Assembly: GCA_015231705.1 (NCBI GenBank)
Contig: JADGBC010000002.1
Coordinates: 1 to 63,227, forward strand
Direction: 5' to 3'
Source: Desulfamplus sp.
GTDB taxonomy: Bacteria; Desulfobacterota; Desulfobacteria; Desulfobacterales; Desulfobacteraceae
DNA: 63,227 nt
Below are positions 1 through 9,700 of this stretch, in pieces. Positions within the stretch are counted from its first letter, which is position 1; each line of letters begins with the position of its first letter. The notes beneath the pieces are model-generated. The model saw only the letters and a program-made list of their open reading frames with translations, was not told the DNA's origin and did no database searches. A program made the translations under genes and the position numbers.

Positions 1-73
1 TTACACGTCAGGGCTTAAGTCAACAGCATTACCCTGCTATGGAGGGGAAAACTATATATTTAGGTTTTAAGAC

Positions 74-1612
74 TCAATAAATAAGCTGCTTTACGACAGG
101 TAGCTGCCTGTCTGCAAATATGCGGGCAATCTCTGTAAGCTCTTCTAAGTTTTCGTCGGGTTTTTCAAGTACCTTTCCATCTTTTATAACCCTTTGATTT
201 TGTGCCGCAAGAATATTCCACGCAAAGGCTGCCCACTCTTCATGATTCTTTTTGCCGTTATTGATAGCCAGCATAAAGAGCTGCTGAAAACGCCCCACAG
301 CAATAGCTCCGCCTGTGACAGGACTTGCCAGAAAATTTATATCGCTTGTAAATCGGGCTTTGTCTATAAGATATCTGTTTATTTTTTCAGTATGTTTTTT
401 TGCTGCCTTGATTTCTGCAGGTTCTTGAGCCGGAAGAACAGAACCATTGCCAATAAGAACCATTACAGCCTGAACAACCTGAGCATATTGCACACCTTTA
501 TCTCTGACCGCCTGCTGAATCTGGCCCAGAGTTTTTGGCTGATAATCTTGAAGGGCTTCTAAAACCGGAAGATAAATCGCCTGTTGCATTTCAGCCTCAC
601 CAAGTGCACCGTTTACCTTCAACGATATATTTGGTCTTGGCTTGACCATCACCACCTTCTGATCAAGCAGCTTCTCGGCCTGTTCCAGCGGAAAGAGACG
701 TCGTGCCCCTTTTACCCAGTAGTCCCTTCTGAACTGCTGATTGACACAAAAATCACGTACCATCTCCCTGAATACAGGATCCGGAATCTGCTGAAGAAGA
801 GCCTGCTGGTCACTTGAAAGATTGAGTGCATCAACATGATCGGGAAAATGTGCGGAGCAGGCATATGTCAGCTTGGCCGAGGTCAGCCAGTCAGCCATGC
901 GATCCACAGACATAGGCTCCCAGTCTTGATTAAAATACTCGTGAGCAAGATAGTTGCGGTTCTGATCCTTCATCTTTTTTAGCCGCTCATTCACTTGGGG
1001 AAGAAAGCGTGAGTACAAAGGGTTTGCAGCCATAAGTTTTTCAGCAAAGGCAAGTGCTCCATCAACACGGCTTACACTCCCCTGCCCTTTTGACCCCATA
1101 ACCTCGGCATGTCTTACAAAAAGATCTCTAAGCGGTATAATGGCAGCCCATCCGGGCTGGGTGTTATAGCTTACATAAAACACACCCCCAACTTTAAGTT
1201 TGCGTCTCAGAAAATCAACTATTATTGATCTGTTTTCATCAGAGATCCAGCTCCAGGTTCCATGCATGCCGATAAAATCAAATTCAGGAAGATCATCGCG
1301 AGTACAAAACTCAGCAAAAGAATGGTCATAAAGATTGGCTCCGGCTCCTGAGACATTTGCCAATTCCCTTCCAAATCCAGCCTGCAGAGGATTAAAATCC
1401 GTTCCGTACCACTTCCATCTGGGTGCACCTGCTGTCGCATTGATATTGATACTTATCCCCTGCCCGAAAGCAAGCTCACAGGCATTTCCTCCGTCAGGGA
1501 ATACAAGGCCGGCATTCAGGAAAGCCATCCGGCTCACAAGAGGATTCAGTTCAGTATAGTAGCCATAAGTATAACCAATATCAGTAACATATCCTGAAGT
1601 CCAATCAGACAT
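74..1612 (-). CDS. SAM-dependent methyltransferase with C-terminal regulatory domain
   Basis: Predicted class I methyltransferase, 512 aa. The SAM-binding motif I is visible near residue 45 (CELAFGQG) and the acidic motif II near residue 70 (WYGTDFNP). The region after about residue 210 resembles the methyltransferase regulatory domain that follows the catalytic domain in this bacterial family. The ATG is preceded by AAGGAT at suitable spacing. It lies alone on the minus strand, separated from the PH-domain gene by a family A repeat and a transposon remnant. The substrate cannot be told from sequence; family members are often linked to surface polysaccharide or protein methylation, which is only a guess here. 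Confidence 0.85.
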   Translation of the reverse strand: MSDWTSGYVTDIGYTYGYYTELNPLVSRMAFLNAGLVFPDGGNACELAFGQGISININATAGAPRWKWYGTDFNPLQAGFGRELANVSGAGANLYDHSFAEFCTRDDLPEFDFIGMHGTWSWISDENRSIIVDFLRRKLKVGGVFYVSYNTQPGWAAIIPLRDLFVRHAEVMGSKGQGSVSRVDGALAFAEKLMAANPLYSRFLPQVNERLKKMKDQNRNYLAHEYFNQDWEPMSVDRMADWLTSAKLTYACSAHFPDHVDALNLSSDQQALLQQIPDPVFREMVRDFCVNQQFRRDYWVKGARRLFPLEQAEKLLDQKVVMVKPRPNISLKVNGALGEAEMQQAIYLPVLEALQDYQPKTLGQIQQAVRDKGVQYAQVVQAVMVLIGNGSVLPAQEPAEIKAAKKHTEKINRYLIDKARFTSDINFLASPVTGGAIAVGRFQQLFMLAINNGKKNHEEWAAFAWNILAAQNQRVIKDGKVLEKPDENLEELTEIARIFADRQLPVVKQLIY

Positions 1613-1647
1613 GGTTCAAAAATCCTTTTCGTATATAGTTTTATAGA

Positions 1648-1741
1648 TAACCGGCACGGCCGGAGCGGGATATTGGCTCGCGGCCACAACTAAAAATGAA
1701 AGTCTCATGATTGCAGATAGTTCAAAAGACTTTCACATAAA
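1648..1741 (+). repeat. Dispersed repeat family A, copy A1
   Basis: About 94 bp with a GC-rich 5' half (ACCGGCACGGCCGGAGCGGG) and a 3' half with inverted arms TGAAAGTCTC / GACTTTCA followed by CATAAA. Related copies start near 6621, 12055, 24185, 25591, 32703, 35768, 48137 and 62672. This copy is intergenic, upstream of the methyltransferase. Confidence 0.88.
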
Positions 1742-1811
1742 TTAAGAGTGTCAAGTAATCCTCATCGAAGCAGGAAGCCCAGCCCATATGCTTTAGCATT
1801 GGGTAGCTCAG
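1742..1811 (+). mobile_element. IS200/IS605-type remnant: tnpB 3' end and right-end hairpin
   Basis: Read on the plus strand, positions 1755-1796 encode VILIEAGSPAHML followed by TAG. IEAGSP-type tails are typical of TnpB proteins of IS605/IS1341 elements. The tail runs directly into a hairpin, CCCATATGC-TTTA-GCATTGGG, followed by TAGCTCA, the layout of an IS605 right end and of the 3' end of its guide (omega/reRNA) scaffold. Nothing else of tnpB is present: family A repeat A1 abuts it at the 5' side. A decayed solo end, not an active element. Confidence 0.6.
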
Positions 1812-2435
1812 TTACCACTTGATATAACGTTGAAAAATAGTTCCAAAATCATAGTTCTGAATTGCATCTCTTCGAGCATTATAGTGCATCTCAACTTGAT
1901 CAATAGTTTGATTAAGTATATCAGGGAGATTCAAAACAACTTGCTCTGTAAGCTCCCTTAGAACAAACATTTTATTGATAGATGTATGGGTATGGTCTAA
2001 AGTTGCCATATGTTTCTGAATATCTTTACACTTTTCTGAAATCATGAAAAGTGTTTTATATATATCTCTGATCCACTCTATCTGCTTTTTATCAATATCA
2101 ATAGAGATATCTTCTTCTCCAACCTTGAATTTAAGCTCCGCATCAAGATCAACTGTGCCAGCAGTTTCAAGACGCACATTACTTATGGGATAATGCCTAT
2201 AAAGATATCTCTTTAAAGTCTTTTTTTTGCTTAGTGCACTCTTTCCATCCAGATGAATAAAAGCTCTATTGGTAAAACAGTATTCGTCAGTCTTTGATTT
2301 TATGACAACAAAGATTTTCTCGTTGTCTTCACTAAAAACATATTCATCAATATCGGTCTTATCAAAATCCTTTTCTTCAATGATTTTGCCAAGATCACTC
2401 AGGCCAAGAACATCGGAAGCTAAATTCCTAAACAT
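1812..2435 (-). CDS. PH-domain protein (YvbH-like)
   Basis: 207 aa. The ATG at 2435 is chosen because AAGGAG lies 6 nt upstream; a longer reading exists but runs into repeat D1. The N-terminal half (FRNLASDVLGLSDLGKII, then a stretch with SKTDEYCFTNRAFIHLDG) matches the bacterial pleckstrin-homology family that includes Bacillus YvbH. The C-terminal half, from about residue 105, is helical and charged. No signal peptide or membrane segment, so probably cytoplasmic. Function of the family is not established; PH folds usually bind lipid or protein ligands. Sits after the glycogen genes, separated by about 200 bp. Confidence 0.75.
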   Translation of the reverse strand: MFRNLASDVLGLSDLGKIIEEKDFDKTDIDEYVFSEDNEKIFVVIKSKTDEYCFTNRAFIHLDGKSALSKKKTLKRYLYRHYPISNVRLETAGTVDLDAELKFKVGEEDISIDIDKKQIEWIRDIYKTLFMISEKCKDIQKHMATLDHTHTSINKMFVLRELTEQVVLNLPDILNQTIDQVEMHYNARRDAIQNYDFGTIFQRYIKW

Positions 2436-2456
2436 ACCTTCTCCTTTTGCTAAATA

Positions 2457-2520
2457 GTTTTTTTGAAGGAGTCCCTGAAAAATAGGGATACGATTATAAA
2501 AAGTGCCAACTGGCAACAAA
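2457..2520 (+). repeat. Dispersed repeat family D, partial copy D1
   Basis: GAGTCCCTGAAAAAT followed by AAGTGCCAACTGGCAA matches the central and right part of the fuller copies at 23833 and 38614. It fills most of the gap between the PH-domain gene and glgB. Confidence 0.6.
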
Positions 2521-2633
2521 AAAACTTGGAAATGAGTACCTTGTTTTTCTAAGTTAGAGTAAAAAAACCGTTTTGATCGACCTATCCACCCCCATAGAAC
2601 GTAGTTTTCTATGTAAAAACAAAGGTGGCAATT

Positions 2634-5045
2634 TTAGATTGCTTCCAAAAGAACAAGAGCACTTCTTGCAGGAAGATAGAGACTCAAACGGTTCTTCTTA
2701 TCTTCAAGCGTGAAATGCACCTGCCCGGCAACAAGCCTTCCCCTACCCCCATATCTTATATCATCGCTGTTCATAACTTCTCTGTATTTTCCAGCAGGAG
2801 CATCAATCATGTAATCTTGGAAAGATCTCAACGGGTTGAAGTTAAAAACAAATATAAGGCTTTGAGGCTCAATAAGGTTCCGAGTCTCAATTTTTTGAGT
2901 ACCAGCTTGTTGAACAGCAGTTTTAATTTTCTGAGTATTTCTTTTAAACGCGATAATTTTGTTATCTTCATGAATATGAAGAAGCTCACACTTTCCCATA
3001 GTTACATGATGATCACTTCCCGGACAATAGAGCTTTCCCAGAAAAGGATATTTTTTTGCAAGATTAATCATATCCTGGTCAAACTGTGCAAGCATATGGA
3101 AATACAATTGACCATTATCCATCAAAGACCACTGCCTGCGGGCAAAATGATATGACCATTGGTTGTGTGCCCCTGGAAAATCGATCCATTCTGGATGTCC
3201 AAACTCATTTCCCATAAAATTAAGATAGCCATCTGAAGCAGTCGCAAGAGTTATAAGACGAATCATCTTGTGAAGAGCAACGCCCCGAAAAGTGCGAACC
3301 GTCTGATAATCAGGACTCATGGCAGAGTAAATCTCCTCTCCCATCAGACGCATCATGATAGTTTGGTCTCCCACAAGAGCCTGATCGTGGCACTCGGCAT
3401 AACTGATTGTTTTTTCGTCATCACGTCTGGCATTAAGTTCATACCACAACTGACCCAGAGGCCACTGTTCATCCCTGTACTCCTTGAGAAGTTTTATCCA
3501 AAAGTCAGGGATGCCCATTGCAAAACGGTAATCAAAACCAATTCCACCCATCTCTTCTATGCGATCTATGTTTTCTTTGTTACTCTCTTTGACACAGCGT
3601 TGAGGTGCGGCAAGTCCCGGGTATCCGCTTACATCTTCGGCAATGGTAATTGCAGATGGTACCATCTGGTGAATTAGCCTGTTTGCAAGATAAAGATAGC
3701 ACAGGGCATCCATGTCAACTTCTGAGTCAACTTCTGCATTATGGTCAATCCTTGAGTTGTGGAGAGTCTTATTACTATTCTCTCCTGAACTACTGTTCTC
3801 CCCTGAATTACTGTTTTCTTTTGAATAATAGTCTGCATAGCCTGTAAAAGAACGCCCGATACCATGATCCTTGAAAAGCATGCTTGTAATGCCGTCAAAA
3901 CGAAATCCATCAACATTATACTCTTCAAGCCAATAGCGGCAGTTGGATAACAAAAACTTGACAACCATACTCTTGCTGTAATCAAAACATCTTGAACCCC
4001 AAAGCCTGTGAAATCCCCGATCGCCATCATGAAAAAACTGGGTAAGAGTTCCGTCAAAACGGCTCAAACCTTCCACTTCATTGCTTACGGCATGAGAATG
4101 TACAATGTCTATAATTACCTTGATGCCAGATCCGTGAGCTGCATCCACAAGCGATTTAAAATCATGAGGTGTTCCAAAGCGTGATGAGAGGGCAAAAAAA
4201 TTTGAGACATGATAACCAAATGAACCATAATATGGATGTTCCTGAACTGCCATAAGTTGTATGGCATTATAACCGGCCTCTTTAATACGGGGAAGGATAT
4301 GTGCCTCAAATTCACGAAAACTTCCGACCCTGCCCTCCTCCTGGGCCATTCCTGCATGAGCTTCATATATCAATAACGGTTCTGGAAACTTTGAATCAGA
4401 GGAGACCAGAGAAGTCTTCAAATTTGAAGACTTCTTGAAATTTGAATTCTTCCACTTGTATTCAAATTCAGGATTCCAGACCTGAGCATTGAAAATAAGC
4501 GTGTCTGGATCCTGGACAACTCTTGTAGCACAAGTTGGAATTCTGTCCCCTCCATCCCTGCCTCCCTCTCCGTTGTTCCAGAAAATTTTGAGCCGATAAA
4601 GATCGCCATGCCGGAATGTCTCTTCAGGAAAACTTTTTTCCCATATTCCCATCTCTGACAACAGCTTTTCTGATTCATAACCTCTTTTTGACAAAAGTTT
4701 GTCTGATTCACAATCCTTCTTTGATAAGAGTCTTTCTGATTCATACCCCTTATCTGACAAGAGTCTTTCCGATTTATCATCTTTTTTGAGGAGCTTGAAC
4801 CGTTCGTCAATTTGCCAGTCCGTCATCATGCCTATAATATAAACAGCAGTTGCATTTGGTGCCCACTCCCTGAATATCCAGCCTTTTCCATCAGGCAGAT
4901 TATGCAGCCCGAAAAAAAGGTGATACTCTGCAACATCATACAGAGAAATTGTGCCGTTATCTGTAATAAGGCTTTCTTGTTGTCTTATATATTGATTTCT
5001 TTTAGAAATTACAGGAATATATGGAAGTAAAAAGGGATCAGTCAT
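2634..5045 (-). CDS. glgB: 1,4-alpha-glucan branching enzyme
   Basis: Forms alpha-1,6 branches in glycogen. 803 aa, longer than usual. An N-terminal CBM48-like domain (residues about 30-190) precedes a GH13 barrel. The expected catalytic residues are visible: nucleophile D384 (GFRFD), acid/base E470 (TIAED) and D554 (ECHDQ). The domain layout resembles the eukaryotic-type branching enzymes. Two private insertions explain the extra length: four 11-residue repeats at residues 92-135 (SERLLS-type units) and a Ser/Asn/Glu-rich segment at about 408-445 (ENSNSG units). Follows glgA by 42 bp on the same strand, so it is part of the glycogen operon. Upstream AAGAGAC is a weak ribosome-binding site. 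Confidence 0.95.
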   Translation of the reverse strand: MTDPFLLPYIPVISKRNQYIRQQESLITDNGTISLYDVAEYHLFFGLHNLPDGKGWIFREWAPNATAVYIIGMMTDWQIDERFKLLKKDDKSERLLSDKGYESERLLSKKDCESDKLLSKRGYESEKLLSEMGIWEKSFPEETFRHGDLYRLKIFWNNGEGGRDGGDRIPTCATRVVQDPDTLIFNAQVWNPEFEYKWKNSNFKKSSNLKTSLVSSDSKFPEPLLIYEAHAGMAQEEGRVGSFREFEAHILPRIKEAGYNAIQLMAVQEHPYYGSFGYHVSNFFALSSRFGTPHDFKSLVDAAHGSGIKVIIDIVHSHAVSNEVEGLSRFDGTLTQFFHDGDRGFHRLWGSRCFDYSKSMVVKFLLSNCRYWLEEYNVDGFRFDGITSMLFKDHGIGRSFTGYADYYSKENSNSGENSSSGENSNKTLHNSRIDHNAEVDSEVDMDALCYLYLANRLIHQMVPSAITIAEDVSGYPGLAAPQRCVKESNKENIDRIEEMGGIGFDYRFAMGIPDFWIKLLKEYRDEQWPLGQLWYELNARRDDEKTISYAECHDQALVGDQTIMMRLMGEEIYSAMSPDYQTVRTFRGVALHKMIRLITLATASDGYLNFMGNEFGHPEWIDFPGAHNQWSYHFARRQWSLMDNGQLYFHMLAQFDQDMINLAKKYPFLGKLYCPGSDHHVTMGKCELLHIHEDNKIIAFKRNTQKIKTAVQQAGTQKIETRNLIEPQSLIFVFNFNPLRSFQDYMIDAPAGKYREVMNSDDIRYGGRGRLVAGQVHFTLEDKKNRLSLYLPARSALVLLEAI
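4641..4772 (-). repeat. 33-bp in-frame tandem repeat in glgB
   Basis: Four degenerate units encode SERLLSDKGYE, SERLLSKKDCE, SDKLLSKRGYE and SEKLLSEMGIW. They interrupt the CBM48 region, where other branching enzymes have none of this sequence. The reading frame is kept. Confidence 0.85.
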
Positions 5046-5087
5046 CTGTTTTGTCTCTTTTTCTGGTTTTTTATTGCTTCAGATTCG

Positions 5088-6596
5088 CTATATAATAAAC
5101 GGCCTTTGAATCATCTTTTCGTAAAGCTTTATATATTTTTCAGCACATGCCGTGTGGTTAAACTGCAGCACCCCTTCTGTCATGATTCTTTTTATCTGCT
5201 CCTCCTTTATATCAGAATCAAGTCTGAAAAATGCTATTGCCTGATCTACACCCCATCTCAATCCCCTTGCGTCATGGACATTGAACACAAATCCGTTTCC
5301 CAGGTTATGGTAAGGATCAAGATGGGTTACTGTATCGTGAAGACCTCCGGTATCAAACACAATGGGAAGAGAGCCGTAAATGCATCCTGTCATCTGGGGC
5401 AATCCGCATGGCTCAAAACTTGAGGGCATAAAGAGAAAATCAGATGCTGCAAAAGCCTGATGAGAAAGAACTTCGTTAAAATCATTTACCGATACTCGAT
5501 GCTTTATATTATGAAAATTGCATATATCCTTGAAATGCTTCTGGTAATCCCCGCTTGAAACTAACACAACCTGCAGCTTCATATCCCAATAGGCAGATAC
5601 AATATCAAAAAGAATCTGGGCAAGAAGCTGGCAGCCTTTTTGAACAGGATCAAGGCGAGAGGGCCAGAAAAAAACAGGTGCACTTTCATCTATCTCAAGA
5701 TTGAGAAGATCCTGAAGATATAGCTTGTTATCAAGTTTTTTCTTTCTGTGGTTTCTGGGGCCGTAATTATACTGAATCATCTCATCAACAGCAGGATTGA
5801 ACTCGGGATCAGGTGCATTGAGAACACCGTCAGCACATCCCGCGTTCCATTTATTTGTAAGCTCCTGTCTGAGGCACGGTTCAACAAACGGGTGGCGGTG
5901 ATCAATAATCTCTTTTAAAAATGTAGGGCTGACCGTATTGACATAATGCGAGGCAAAGACTCCTGATGTAAGAAAATCAACAGGATTATGTCCACGACTC
6001 TCTTCATAGTTACGCGGTGGTTTTCTGAAATAGAGATGGTGCCAGAAGGCTGCCGCATCAATGCCTCTATCCTCAATCTCATCCATGGTTGCGGTTACGG
6101 TATGAATATTGTGAATGGTAAAAAGACACGGAATGCCAAGCTGGCGTGACATGGCCGGAATCAATCCTGTCATCCAGTCATTGCAGTGGATAATATCAGG
6201 GTTGACCCTTGGAATTATATTGTTCATAACCTCTCTTTGAAACGCCAAAGAGACTTTAAGGTTTGTCTCAAAATAGCTTGAATAGACATGTGTGAGATAA
6301 TAAAAGACCCGATCCTCAGCAAGATGTATCCTCTCTGCCTCTATCCGCTCTTTGATCATTTTCAACTCTTTGTTAAATAGTTTGGGAAGATATCCGTCAA
6401 AAAGAGAACGGTAATCAGGAAGTGCAACATGAACATCTCCGCCAAGATCAAAAAGGGCACTGATAAGAGCTGCTGAGACATCAGCAAGTCCACCTGCCTT
6501 GGCACAGAAGTTTGACATATTTCCCATGCCTTCTGGAAGATAGGTCACCTCTGGAGTTACAATAAGCACTCTTGGTTTGGATTTGGTAAGGGGCAT
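5088..6596 (-). CDS. glgA: Glycogen synthase (GT5)
   Basis: Transfers glucose from ADP- or UDP-glucose to the growing alpha-1,4-glucan. 502 aa, normal for GT5. The N-terminal sugar-nucleotide loop reads KAGGLADV (KTGGLADV in most GlgA). The C-terminal signature SSFEPCGLPQM carries the conserved Glu, and WPSRLDPVQKG marks the start of the second Rossmann domain. ATG is preceded by AGGAG 7 nt upstream. It lies between the debranching fusion and glgB, both on the same strand, consistent with one glycogen operon; a family A repeat occupies the gap upstream. Confidence 0.95.
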   Translation of the reverse strand: MPLTKSKPRVLIVTPEVTYLPEGMGNMSNFCAKAGGLADVSAALISALFDLGGDVHVALPDYRSLFDGYLPKLFNKELKMIKERIEAERIHLAEDRVFYYLTHVYSSYFETNLKVSLAFQREVMNNIIPRVNPDIIHCNDWMTGLIPAMSRQLGIPCLFTIHNIHTVTATMDEIEDRGIDAAAFWHHLYFRKPPRNYEESRGHNPVDFLTSGVFASHYVNTVSPTFLKEIIDHRHPFVEPCLRQELTNKWNAGCADGVLNAPDPEFNPAVDEMIQYNYGPRNHRKKKLDNKLYLQDLLNLEIDESAPVFFWPSRLDPVQKGCQLLAQILFDIVSAYWDMKLQVVLVSSGDYQKHFKDICNFHNIKHRVSVNDFNEVLSHQAFAASDFLFMPSSFEPCGLPQMTGCIYGSLPIVFDTGGLHDTVTHLDPYHNLGNGFVFNVHDARGLRWGVDQAIAFFRLDSDIKEEQIKRIMTEGVLQFNHTACAEKYIKLYEKMIQRPFII

Positions 6597-6620
6597 AAAC
6601 TAGGCTCCTGAATGTTTTTT

Positions 6621-6700
6621 ATAACGGCCATGCCTTGATAGGCACAACTAGAAATGAAAGTCTCACGGTTGAAGTTATTTCAAGAGACTTTCACATATAA
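6621..6700 (+). repeat. Dispersed repeat family A, copy A2
   Basis: GAAATGAAAGTCTCACGGTT ... CAAGAGACTTTCACATATAA, in the gap between the debranching gene and glgA. The GC-rich 5' half is eroded. Confidence 0.85.
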
Positions 6701-6706
6701 ATTTAC

Positions 6707-9700
6707 TTACATTTTTTCAAGTTTGAGCCAAACTCTTACAAGCTCGCTTGATCCCCATGCCTGTGCATCACACCCTTTTGGTGTATGAGGGGCATCTCCA
6801 TCAAGAATTTCCGGAATATATCCGGCTGCCCCCTTTCTGAGCAACATTATAGAGCTGCCAAGCCATGATCGTGCAGTCTCAATGCCTTTTATCCCATCCT
6901 TTTTTTCTTCTTTCCCACTCTTCTTTCTTTCACGGTTCTGTCCGAAAACTTCTGCCCATGCTTCACAGAAAACCGGAAACGGCCATGTCCATGCTGTTCC
7001 GTTATGATAGGCAGGTTTTCTTCTGGTATCTTCATCTCCTTGATATATTCCAGAATAGGGATGATAAGGATCTTTCAACAGTACAGAGCCTTCTGCATTG
7101 TCGCTGCCACCTGTCTCCATATTTTTATAAATATAGATCGGTACAGAAACTTCTCTGTCCGCAAGGCTTCTTATGGCTCCAGGAACAAGGAGTTCCATAC
7201 AAGATTCAAGGGTTTTTATGCTCATTTGCTCGTCATGGGCTATTTCAACTGACAAAAGTCCCAAGGTAATGAGAAAAATCTGGTTTGGACGAAGAGCATC
7301 ATCAGGAACAGCATTCAAAGCACTTTTACGTGTATTGCAGTGAAGACAATCTGAAAAAAAACCATCTTTTTTCCTGTAAAACAGCTCAATTACATTTTTT
7401 CGTACATCAAGAGCCATTTTTTTCCAATAAGTATCTGCAGACGTATCAATCTGGTCAAGAAAAACAAGAGCATAATACCATAAAGCTTGAATCTCCACAG
7501 GATAGCCCTGTCTTGGTGATCCTGCAGGAAAATTGGTATCCATCCATGTAAAATGGGACGGGCTATAAAAAAGATTTGTCTCTGGATCGATGCCCATTCC
7601 AGTGTTTGTACCTCTGACTAATGAATGAGCCATTGAAATCAGAACCTCACGAAAGGTTCTGCCCTCTTTAGGATTGACCCTTTCGTCCAGAAAATTCTCG
7701 CCCTCTTTTTGTGCAAGTTCCCTGCAGGCTGCAAAAAACCATAAGGGTGCATCAGAAGTCTCTCTGTTGCCTGCATCACTGCCACAAATCATGTTTGGCA
7801 AAGTGCCGTTGTATTCAAAGCTGCCAAAGAGTCTTAAAATATCTTTTGCATCTGAAAATCTGCCAGCTTCAATAAGAGCACGGCAGAAAATAAGGCTGTC
7901 TCTTCCCCAGTCCAGAAACCAGGGGTATCCTGCAATAACGCTTTTATTGTTACCTCGCTCCACTATAAAAGCATCCAGACTGTTCTGAATAGCGTCTGAA
8001 AAGGTCCATCCTGTTGAAAAGGGGGGTATTTTCTGGTCAAAATGGTCAAGGCAGGCTATCTGACTGATAAGTGGAGTTTTTTTATGTTTGATATTTTCCT
8101 GCTTGACAAATGGATTGATCTCAACAGGAAATAGCTCAAAATCAGGCGAACTCAATGGTGTAAGTCCTTGAATGTTGTCCCGTATTGTACCTTCCATGCA
8201 GGGGGGAGTTGATGCTCTTACGGCAATGGTTTGGCCTCCAGTAAGAGTTGTTGTGAAATAGCCTGGACTGAAAAGATCCGAATGCGGATCAAGTCCACGT
8301 TCCGCCTCAAGGGGATGATAAACCATATATGTCCATTCAGGTTCAAAAATAAATTTTCCATTTGATATTCTTACCTCAAGGGCCCTGCTCTTTTCTGGAG
8401 CCATATTCTCCTTTTCAGTAAGAGAACTACCAGTCTCAGCATTAGAATTTTTATCAAAAACACTATGTTTTTCCTGAGCAGCAGGATTGAAAATAAATCC
8501 GTTACCACTGGTCTTGACTGCTCTGCTCCAGCTATGTTCAGGACCTGTCCACGCCTTGACAGTATCATGAAAAGATCGATCTTCAATATCCGGTCTTATG
8601 ACGATCTCAATTTTTTTGTCATCTGGTAACAGAGTGTTCCTTGAATCAGAGATTGTAAATCCAGGGGAAAAGCTATGTGTCTGCCTTTTGTGCTCCATGG
8701 TGCTCTCTTTAATAGCAATTTCTCTAAACTCTTCTTTACCATGAAAATGCACGGTCTCATTTTCATTATTGGGGGTGGTCAAATCCGGCCATGTCCGTTT
8801 ATGACTTTTACCCCCCGCTCTTCTGTGAACCTTCATTCTGGTGCAGTTCATATGAAGCATCATCTCAAGTGAGATCTCAATCTTAAAATGGCTGCCTTCC
8901 GAAGTTGGGACATTAAAAAGCCACTTGCCATCACTCTTGTGTGAAAAGGTAAATCTTTCCAGACAGTCCAACGTAAGCTCTCTTGAGTAGCCTTGATATA
9001 TTGCCCAGATACGGTATCTTGAAAGCAATATCCATCTATTCTCAGGGAATTCTTTATTAAGATTTGCTGCAAGAAGTGCATCGTAACGGCTCTCCAGCCT
9101 TCCCCACCAGGTCGCAGCTCGAAGCATGGCACCTTTTTTGTTAAACCCGAGTAGTTTTAAAGATGGGTCTTTCATTATCTCTTTTCTTGTAAATTCAGCA
9201 CCAATTGCAAGAGTGTGAGGGTTGGCAAGATAGAGCAGAGAGGATTTTTTCTCATGTGCTTTCCCATCAACAAAAGCCATGATCCGAAAACTATACTCAC
9301 TATGTTCACCGCCCTCTTCTGCCAAGATGGAACTTTCAAGATCTGCCAGAGATCCTGATTTTTTTACTCTGGATGTCGAAAACTGGTAATCCTGACTGCA
9401 TACCTGTGATGATAGCGGCGTGAAAATGGCAAAGAATTCTCCATTTTCCATGGGAAGAGCCTCTTCATACCCGACTGTAATCTCTCTATTTGAAACTTCC
9501 GTATCTGCTGATGGCAGCCTGACTGGAATTTTATCTCCTCTGTTAGCTCTCCTTATCTCTGCTCTGAAGTTTACCGGAGCTATCACCATAAGAAAGTTTC
9601 CGGGTGGTACCATCACAGTTCTTCTGTTATCCCTTCCCCACTTCCAGATAACAACTCTGCTCTCCTTGCTTTCAGGGTTGCAGGATCGGCAGAACTCAAC

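Noticed and set aside
1648-1741. Family A as an insertion sequence
   Set aside because: About 94 bp with no room for a transposase; better described as a small palindromic dispersed repeat or non-autonomous element.
2580-2633. Hairpin CATAGAA/TTCTATG as glgB terminator
   Set aside because: Stem is only 7 bp and no T run follows on the minus strand.
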